6,265 nucleotides of DNA from Belnapia sp. (GTDB lineage Bacteria; Pseudomonadota; Alphaproteobacteria; Acetobacterales; Acetobacteraceae): contig JAQGIA010000092.1 of NCBI GenBank assembly GCA_028291445.1, positions 1 to 6,265 of the forward strand, given 5' to 3'. Each line of letters starts with the position of its first letter. Position 1 is the first letter of the stretch. The position numbers and the translations under genes were made by a program. This document shows, piece by piece, positions 1 to 4,583 of this stretch. The notes below the pieces were generated by a model that saw nothing but the letters and a program-made list of their open reading frames with translations, was not told where the DNA came from and did no database searches.

Positions 1-172
1 CGTCGCGCACCTTAGTCCAGAAGCCGGATTCGATGACGATCCGCTCGTTGGTGATAGTGATGCGCTGGCGGCCGAGGAAAGGCAGGCCCAGCAACAGCAG
101 GGCCATGGCGCCGCGGCCGGGTCCGAAGGACCGCTTGGTCTCCCGGATCGCCAGAAGGGTAGTCTCGGACAT
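1..172 (-). CDS. Probable PH-domain (bPH2/DUF304-like) protein, N-terminal part
   Basis: The first 57 codons of a minus-strand gene that continues past the left edge. The protein starts MSETTLLAIRETKRSFG, has a short hydrophobic stretch at residues 22-34 (AMALLLLGLPFLG), then a strand-rich segment ITITNERIVIESGFWTKVRD at residues 38-57. That last segment resembles the 'T-N-x-R-(hydrophobic)-(hydrophobic)-x-x-G' start of the bacterial PH domain family (bPH2, DUF304, YdbS/YdbT-like); these proteins are mostly membrane-associated and of poorly known function. The start is chosen because GAGG (plus-strand cctc, 179-182) lies 6 nt upstream of the ATG. The hydrophobic stretch is short for a full membrane span. 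The gene is divergent from the kinase. Assignment rests on one short motif region because most of the domain is outside the window. Confidence 0.6.
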   Translation of the reverse strand, partial: MSETTLLAIRETKRSFGPGRGAMALLLLGLPFLGRQRITITNERIVIESGFWTKVRD

Positions 173-233
173 CGGCTGCCTCGGCTTGGGGCGGGTCGTC
201 GGGTGCGGTTTGGCGGATGGTGGCCGGGCCGGC

Positions 234-256
234 GGCGGCGTGCAACCAGCGCCGCC
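234..256. repeat. GC-rich inverted repeat (7-bp stem, 9-nt loop)
   Basis: GGCGGCG at 234-240 is perfectly complementary to CGCCGCC at 250-256, leaving a 9-nt loop. It lies about 60 bp upstream of the minus-strand PH-domain start, so it could sit in that gene's leader or act as a protein-binding site. There is no T-tract on either side, so it is not a standard intrinsic terminator. GC-only stems of this size arise easily by chance in such DNA. Confidence 0.3.
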
Positions 257-281
257 CGACCAGGACCAGGAGTAGCCCAGG

Positions 282-311
282 CTGACGCCTGCGCATAAAT
301 TAGTGTATCGA
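282..311 (+). promoter_or_regulatory. Weak candidate promoter for the sensor kinase
   Basis: CTGACG (282-287) is a 4/6 match to the -35 consensus TTGACA. An 18-bp spacer separates it from TATCGA (306-311), which shares only its first three bases with TATAAT. The -35-like hexamer lies inside the palindrome CAGGC-TGAC-GCCTG (278-291), which could be an operator. The AT-rich patch just downstream supports a promoter somewhere here, but the hexamers are weak and this is inference. Confidence 0.2.
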
Positions 312-450
312 GGCCGATCAAATCGCGGATAGATGGTCCTTCGTTATGGGAACTGCGCGCGGGCAGCGGGATCGCTGGCAGCGGCCGCCCGCATTTTGCT
401 CCCTGGGGCTTGCAGGGGCAGCGAGGGAATTGCCAGGCGATATCGAGCTG

Positions 451-454
451 GGAG
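451..454 (+). promoter_or_regulatory. Ribosome binding site that decides the kinase start
   Basis: GGAG lies 5 nt before the ATG at 460, within the run GGGAGAGG at 450-457. Neither the upstream in-frame ATG (346) nor the one at 472 has a better-placed site; at 472 the spacing would be about 14 nt. This favours ATG 460. Confidence 0.55.
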
Positions 455-459
455 AGGAT

Positions 460-3411
460 ATGCGGCTCCCGATGAGCCAAGCACGAGGCGCGGCTGCTGC
501 GGCGCCGCAAGCGCCGGGCTGGCCGGAAATCGCAGGTTCGGGTGGCCGGGCCAGGCGGCTGGCCCGCTCGCTCCGCTGGCTGCTGATCGCCGCGGTTTCC
601 CTGCCGGTCGCCATCACCGCCGCCGGCGGCTGGCTCGCCTGGGACGCGGTCTGGCGGGAGGCCAGGATCGACCTCGCCCGCCAGGCCGATGCCAGCGCCG
701 AATACGCCAGCCGCGTGCTGCTGACCTACAGCCTCGCCACCGGCCGGCTGAACGATCTGCTGCGCGGCCTGACCGATGCCGAGATCACCGTCCGGGAGGC
801 CGAGTTGCATGCCGCGGCCAAGGCGCTGGTATCCGACCTGCCACAAGCCTCGGCCGCCTATGTGGTGGACCGCGACGGCGTGCCGCTGCTGGCCGCGGAC
901 CGCCTGCCGGTGCCACGGATACCGGCCGCCGCCGACCGCGATGCCTTCGCCGCGCTGCGCCGGCCGGATGCGCCGCCGATCCATATCAGCCAGGTGCATC
1001 ACCACGACGGCCGGGCCTTCTTCGCCATCAGCCGCCGGCGCAGCGGCAGCGGCAATCCGCCGGCGTCGGGCGATTTCGATGGGCTGGTCAATATCTCGGT
1101 CGAATCGGCGCTGCTGGCCGAGCGGCTGGCCAGGCTGATGGCCTCGCCGGAAGGCGCCGTGGCGCTGATCCGCGCCGATGGGACCATGCTCGTGCGCTCC
1201 AATCGGCCCGATGGGCCCTATCCCGTGCTGCCGCCCGACGGGGCCTTCCGCCGCCTCGCCGGTGCCGGGGTCGAGCAGGCGACCTATGAGACGGCGGATC
1301 CCGTGCTGCGGGGCGTGAGCCACCTGGTCACCCTGCGCCGGCTCGAAACCCTGCCGGTCTATGCCGCGGCCATCCTGCCCCGCGACGTCATCGTCGCCGC
1401 CTGGTGGCGGCTCATGCTGCCGCAGCTTGCCATCGGCCTGCCGGCCATGCTGGCGCTGGTCTGCCTCGCCCTGCTGGTGCGCCGCGGGCAGCTCGACCTC
1501 ATCACCGCCAATACCGGGCTGGAGGCGCAATTCGCCGAACGCACCGCGGCGCTGGCCGAGCTCTCCGGCGCGCTCGACCTCACCCCCTGCATGATCACCG
1601 ACCTCGACGGCCGGATCCTGCACTGGTCCGCCGGCTGCGTCCGGCTCTATGGCTTCTCGCCGGAGGAGGCGCTGGGCCAGCCGGTGTCCCGGCTGCTGAC
1701 GACCGAATTCTCCCCCGGCGAGCGGGAAGCGCTGCTGGCTTCGCTGCTGTCGCTCGGCCAATGGCAGGGGGAGCTGCGGCAGAGCCGGCGCGACGGCAGT
1801 CGCCTGGTCACCGGCACGCAATGGACCCTGCGGCGGGACCCGCTGACCGGCGCCCCCAATTCGATCGTCAGCACCCGCACCGACCTCAGCGCGCTGCGCC
1901 GGGCGGAGCGGGCGCTGAGCCGCAGCGAGGCGCGGCTGCGCCGGGCGCAGGAGGCCAGCGGCGCGGTCGCCTTCGAAGTGGACGAGCACGGCCAGGTCGC
2001 GGCCGATGCCGCGCTGCCCGGGCTGCTCGGGCTGGATGGCGCGGCCAGGGACGGGGTGCCCAGGGATGAGCCCCCCCGGGACATCGAGGGCTACGTCGCC
2101 CTGCTGCCCCCGGCCAGCCGTGCCGCCATCGGCACGCTCCGGCGCCGGCTGGCCCGCGCTGGCGGCACCTTCAGCCTGGAATTCAGGGTCACCGGTCTGG
2201 CCGGCGGCACCCGCTGGCTGCTCGCCCGCGGCGAGGCGACGGAGACGGCGCCGGCGTGCCTGACCGAACCCAGCGCGGATCGCGCTGACGGATTTGAAGC
2301 GGAGCGCGCCGACGGTTCCACCGCGCGCCATTGGCTGGTCGCCGGCATCATCCTCGACGTGACCGAGCGCCGCGCCGCCGAGGCCGCCCTTGCCGAAAGC
2401 GGCGAAAGGCTGCGGCTGGCCCAGGGCGCCGCGGAGTTCGGCATCTTCGACTATGACTTCCCGAGCGGGGCCACCACCTGGGACACCAGGATGCGCCAAT
2501 TCTGGGGCCTGCCGGAGGAGTTGGAGGTCACCAACCGGATCTTCCTCGCCGGCCTGCACCCGGACGACCGGCAGTTGCGGCGGGAGGCGATCCGCCGCGC
2601 CATGGATCCCGCCGGCAACGGTGCCTACCAGTTGGAATACCGCGTCATCGGCATGCTCGATGGCCAGGAGCGCTGGGTCTCCACCACCGGCCAGGTGCAT
2701 TTCGCCGCCGGGCAGCCGGTGCGCCTGACCGGCCTCGCCCTCGACATCACCGCCCGCAAGCGGACCGAGCAGCGCAACGAGCTGCTGATGCGCGAGGTCG
2801 ACCACCGCGCCAAGAACGCCCTGGCGGTGGTGCAGGCCGCGCTCCGACTGTCCCGCGCGGAATCGCCGGCCGAGCTGGTGCGGATCGTCGAGGGCCGGGT
2901 CGCCGCCCTGGCCCGGGCGCAGACCATCCTCGCCCGGCGGCGCTGGGAAGGAGCCGAGCTGCGCGACCTGCTTGAGGGCGAGCTGGCCCCCTTCCTCACC
3001 GGCATCCGTCGCAACGCGCCGCGGGCGGAGCTGGCCGGGCCAGTGGTGACCGTCGCGGCGCATGCCGCCCAGCCGCTCTGCATGGCGATCCACGAGCTGG
3101 CGACGAATGCGCTGAAATACGGCGCGCTGTCGCATGCCGGCGGCCTGCTGCAGGTCGATTGGCAGCTGGATGCCGCGAACCGGATGCTGGTGCTGCGCTG
3201 GCGGGAGACCGGCGGCCCGGCCCTCGCCGGCCTGCCGCGCGACCGCGGCTTCGGCTCCCGCGTCATCGAGCAGACGGTGCAGGGCCAGCTCGGCGGCCGG
3301 CTGCAACGGCGCTGGCTCACCAACGGGCTGGCCTGCGACATCGAGATTCCGCTGAGCTGGACCGGGCCCGGCCAGGTGGTGGTGCTGGATGGCGAGGCGG
3401 CGGCGGCCTGA
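460..3411 (+). CDS. Membrane-bound hybrid-sensor HWE-family histidine kinase (Cache + 3 PAS)
   Basis: A 983-residue sensor kinase. An Arg-rich cytoplasmic N-terminus (residues 30-39) precedes TM1 (about 40-60). A periplasmic Cache-like sensor follows (about 62-316), with AAYVVDRDG at 132-140, DRDAF at 159-163 and a GLVNISV strand at 208-214. TM2 is about 317-340. Then come PAS1 (about 370-478, LYGFSPEEALGQ), a divergent PAS2 (about 492-636, ending ILDVTERR) and PAS3 (about 650-766, LHPDD, ending LDITARK). The catalytic core (about 771-966) has the HWE hallmarks: phospho-acceptor His782 in EVDHRAKN, N-box HELATNALKYG with Asn883, RWRETGGP giving Trp914-x-Glu916, and G-box RGFGSR at 929-934. 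HWE kinases autophosphorylate on His and pass phosphate to response regulators, often in light, stress or general stress signalling in alphaproteobacteria. No receiver domain or partner regulator is present, so the stimulus and output are unknown. The start at 460 rests on its ribosome site; ATG 346 would add 38 residues. Confidence 0.93.
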   Translation: MRLPMSQARGAAAAAPQAPGWPEIAGSGGRARRLARSLRWLLIAAVSLPVAITAAGGWLAWDAVWREARIDLARQADASAEYASRVLLTYSLATGRLNDLLRGLTDAEITVREAELHAAAKALVSDLPQASAAYVVDRDGVPLLAADRLPVPRIPAAADRDAFAALRRPDAPPIHISQVHHHDGRAFFAISRRRSGSGNPPASGDFDGLVNISVESALLAERLARLMASPEGAVALIRADGTMLVRSNRPDGPYPVLPPDGAFRRLAGAGVEQATYETADPVLRGVSHLVTLRRLETLPVYAAAILPRDVIVAAWWRLMLPQLAIGLPAMLALVCLALLVRRGQLDLITANTGLEAQFAERTAALAELSGALDLTPCMITDLDGRILHWSAGCVRLYGFSPEEALGQPVSRLLTTEFSPGEREALLASLLSLGQWQGELRQSRRDGSRLVTGTQWTLRRDPLTGAPNSIVSTRTDLSALRRAERALSRSEARLRRAQEASGAVAFEVDEHGQVAADAALPGLLGLDGAARDGVPRDEPPRDIEGYVALLPPASRAAIGTLRRRLARAGGTFSLEFRVTGLAGGTRWLLARGEATETAPACLTEPSADRADGFEAERADGSTARHWLVAGIILDVTERRAAEAALAESGERLRLAQGAAEFGIFDYDFPSGATTWDTRMRQFWGLPEELEVTNRIFLAGLHPDDRQLRREAIRRAMDPAGNGAYQLEYRVIGMLDGQERWVSTTGQVHFAAGQPVRLTGLALDITARKRTEQRNELLMREVDHRAKNALAVVQAALRLSRAESPAELVRIVEGRVAALARAQTILARRRWEGAELRDLLEGELAPFLTGIRRNAPRAELAGPVVTVAAHAAQPLCMAIHELATNALKYGALSHAGGLLQVDWQLDAANRMLVLRWRETGGPALAGLPRDRGFGSRVIEQTVQGQLGGRLQRRWLTNGLACDIEIPLSWTGPGQVVVLDGEAAAA

Positions 3412-3455
3412 GGCCCAGGCTTCAAGGCCCAGGATTCCAGGGCTTCAGGACCCTG
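3411..3455. repeat. Short degenerate 14-bp repeat with weak hairpin in convergent gap
   Basis: AGGCCCAGG occurs at 3411-3419 and again at 3425-3433, a 14-bp period; GGCTTCA occurs at 3418-3424 and 3441-3447. A 5-bp stem CAGGG (3438-3442) / CCCTG (3451-3455) with an 8-nt loop lies at the end. The block sits between the kinase stop and the convergent hydrolase stop, where a bidirectional terminator would be expected. The stem is short and there is no T-run on either strand, so a terminator role is only a guess. Confidence 0.3.
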
Positions 3456-3470
3456 CGTCGCCTTACGCCT

Positions 3471-4181
3471 TCAGCCGGTCAGCCAGTCGCGCAACAGCGC
3501 CGTCACCCGCGCCGGCGCCTCCATCGGCGGCAGGTGGCCACAGCCGGGAATGCGGTGCAGCCGGGCGCCGGGGATGCCGGCGGCGATCTCCGCGGCGAGT
3601 TCCGGCGGCGTCAGCGCATCGGCCTCCCCCACCGCGACCAGCGTCGGCAGCCGCAGCCCGGGCAGGTCAGGGCGCGAATCCGGGCGGCCGAGGATCGCCG
3701 CCTGCTGCCGTAGGAAGGCCTCCCGCCCCACCCGCTCGGCCATGGCGATGACCGCCGCGCCGACCGGGCCGGCCAGGTTATCCGGATGCACCAGCTGCGG
3801 CAGCAGGCGCGGCGTCACCCCGCGAAAGCCGCTGCGGCCCGATGCGCTGCGGGTCAGCGCCATCAGCCCGCGACGGCGGCGCGCCTGCTCCGGCGTGTCC
3901 GGCCGGGCCGAGGTGTCGAGCAACGCCAGACGGGTAACCCGCTCCGGCGCCTGGCGCAGGAGCTCGAAGGCGAGGTAGCCGCCCATCGACAGCCCGGCGA
4001 GGGCGAAGCGCGGCGGCGCGGCGGCCAGGGCACGGGCGGCCATGGCGGCGAGGCTGTCGTCCAGGGTGACATCGGCCACTTGGCATGCCGCCAGATCGGC
4101 GAGCCCGCTCACCTGATCCGCCCAGAGCGCCGCATCGCAGAGCAGGCCGGGCAACAGCAACAAGGGGACGGGTCCGGGCAT
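3471..4181 (-). CDS. Alpha/beta-fold hydrolase, substrate unknown
   Basis: A 236-residue cytoplasmic protein; no signal peptide is evident, and the hydrophobic VPLLLLPGLLCD at the start is the first core strand plus the oxyanion-hole loop. The nucleophile elbow is GLSMGG with Ser65 (63-68). The acid is most likely Asp188 in VGEADALTPP and the base His216 in GCGHLPPME, so the catalytic triad is complete. Residues about 92-165 form a helical, Arg-rich cap that would set specificity. The length is usual for small single-domain esterase/lipase-type members (about 230-280 residues). The family includes BioH- and MenH-like enzymes, but nothing here picks out a substrate. The start is ATG at 4181 with AGGAG (plus-strand 4193-4197) 11 nt upstream, slightly far but the only candidate. 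It is convergent with the kinase and divergent from the helicase, so probably monocistronic. Confidence 0.9.
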   Translation of the reverse strand: MPGPVPLLLLPGLLCDAALWADQVSGLADLAACQVADVTLDDSLAAMAARALAAAPPRFALAGLSMGGYLAFELLRQAPERVTRLALLDTSARPDTPEQARRRRGLMALTRSASGRSGFRGVTPRLLPQLVHPDNLAGPVGAAVIAMAERVGREAFLRQQAAILGRPDSRPDLPGLRLPTLVAVGEADALTPPELAAEIAAGIPGARLHRIPGCGHLPPMEAPARVTALLRDWLTG

Positions 4182-4337
4182 GGGCGGCGATGCTCCTAGT
4201 CCTGGCGGCTACGCGGCACAATGGGGCAGCGCGGAAGCCGCCTCGTCGCGGCAGGGAAGCCAAGGCCAGGAGAAGGTATCCTCCCATCTATTTTCATGCG
4301 TCGGCGCTGACCGCGCCGAACCTGCCGGCCCACCAAA

Positions 4338-4389
4338 GGCAAGGGCAGGGTTCGGGAAGGTAATGCTGCCCTTCCCGGCCTGCCTTGCC
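4338..4389. repeat. Strong imperfect hairpin (19 bp in two stems)
   Basis: The inner stem CGGGAAGG (4353-4360) pairs perfectly with CCTTCCCG (4370-4377) around a 9-nt loop. The outer stem pairs GGCAAGG (4338-4344) and CAGG (4346-4349) with CCTGCCTTGCC (4379-4389), leaving a single bulged G at 4345. A small internal loop (gtt against g) separates the stems. That gives 19 base pairs over 52 nt. No T-tract follows on the plus strand, and only TTT on the minus strand, so a classic terminator is unlikely. Options are a structured RNA leader element of the helicase, a small RNA, or a REP-like palindrome. Confidence 0.6.
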
Positions 4390-4397
4390 CATCTGCC

Positions 4398-4420
4398 AGG
4401 CAAGCATCCGTGCTTCACCT
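4398..4420. repeat. Second small hairpin upstream of the helicase
   Basis: AAGCA (4402-4406) pairs with TGCTT (4411-4415) around the tetraloop TCCG. AGG (4398-4400) and CCT (4418-4420) can extend it across a small internal loop. It starts 9 bp after the larger hairpin, so the two may form one structured unit. Confidence 0.4.
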
Positions 4421-4447
4421 GACTGCCTTTGCAGGAGCCAGCCGCGC

Positions 4448-4476
4448 TTGATTTTCCCCGGTGATTGGCGCATACG
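4448..4476 (+). promoter_or_regulatory. Weak candidate promoter for the helicase
   Basis: TTGATT (4448-4453) matches the -35 consensus at 4/6 positions. It is separated by 17 bp from CATACG (4471-4476), a 3/6 match to the -10 consensus. If real, transcription would begin near 4483 with a leader of about 100 nt, and the hairpins at 4338-4420 would lie upstream of the transcript rather than in it. The -10 is poor, so this is a tentative call. Confidence 0.25.
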
Positions 4477-4530
4477 GCGAGCGGACCTGGAACGGCAGCC
4501 TTGCGAAAGGGCGAGCCGGGCGTCGGTTTT

Positions 4531-4545
4531 CGGCCATTCGGGCCG
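4531..4545 (+). repeat. Small hairpin in the helicase leader
   Basis: CGGCC (4531-4535) pairs with GGCCG (4541-4545) around ATTCG. It ends 2 bp before the in-frame ATG at 4548, where it would block initiation at that codon, and it lies about 20 nt upstream of the ribosome site used by the TTG at 4584. The stem is short, so chance is possible. Confidence 0.3.
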
Positions 4546-4566
4546 CCATGCCGCCGCTGTCCCGGC

Positions 4567-4572
4567 GAAGGA
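4567..4572 (+). promoter_or_regulatory. Ribosome binding site favouring a TTG start for the helicase
   Basis: GAAGGA lies 11 nt before the in-frame TTG at 4584. The alternative in-frame ATGs at 4548 and 4647 have no purine-rich site at a suitable distance. The spacing is long, so support is moderate. Confidence 0.45.
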
Positions 4573-4583
4573 ACCGACCGCAC

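Larger units (their letters stand above)
173..459. other. Divergent intergenic region, PH-domain gene / sensor kinase
   Basis: No gene is supported here. The region must hold the promoters of both divergent genes. It contains a GC-rich inverted repeat at 234-256, a CAGGC/GCCTG palindrome at 278-291 and a relatively AT-rich patch at 294-322, which stands out against the GC-rich surroundings. The kinase frame stays open back to an ATG at 346, but the intervening 38 codons look non-coding in character and that ATG has no clear ribosome site. Confidence 0.6.
4182..4583. other. Divergent intergenic region, hydrolase / RNA helicase
   Basis: About 400 bp with no supportable gene. It should contain the hydrolase promoter (minus strand) and the helicase promoter and leader (plus strand). 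It holds a strong imperfect hairpin at 4338-4389, a smaller one at 4398-4420 and a third at 4531-4545. AT-richer patches lie at 4277-4298 and 4448-4456. The helicase frame is open back to 4452, and an in-frame ATG at 4548 would shorten the region by 36 bp. Confidence 0.6.

Noticed and set aside
12..296. Minus-strand open frame of 94 codons at the left edge.
   Set aside because: It overlaps in another frame the PH-domain-like product, which has a ribosome site and a recognisable motif. The 94-codon product is Arg/Pro/His-rich and resembles nothing.
350..380. GGAAC at 350-354 as the -35 of a general-stress (EcfG-type) promoter; the same motif at 4489-4493.
   Set aside because: Neither is followed by a GTT-type -10 element at 16-17 bp, so no EcfG-type promoter is supported.
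346..459. Upstream ATG at 346 as the kinase start.
   Set aside because: No ribosome site at a suitable distance, and the added 38 residues are not part of any domain. ATG 460 has GGAG 5 nt upstream. It cannot be excluded outright.
333..1289. Plus-strand open frame of 318 codons overlapping the kinase start.
   Set aside because: Frame-shifted shadow of the kinase, with an Arg/Ala/Gly/Pro-rich product and no domain; the kinase frame encodes the TM1 and Cache segments over the same bases.
4338..4389. Intrinsic terminator.
   Set aside because: The stem is strong, but no T-tract follows on the plus strand and only TTT on the minus strand. No gene ends into this divergent region.
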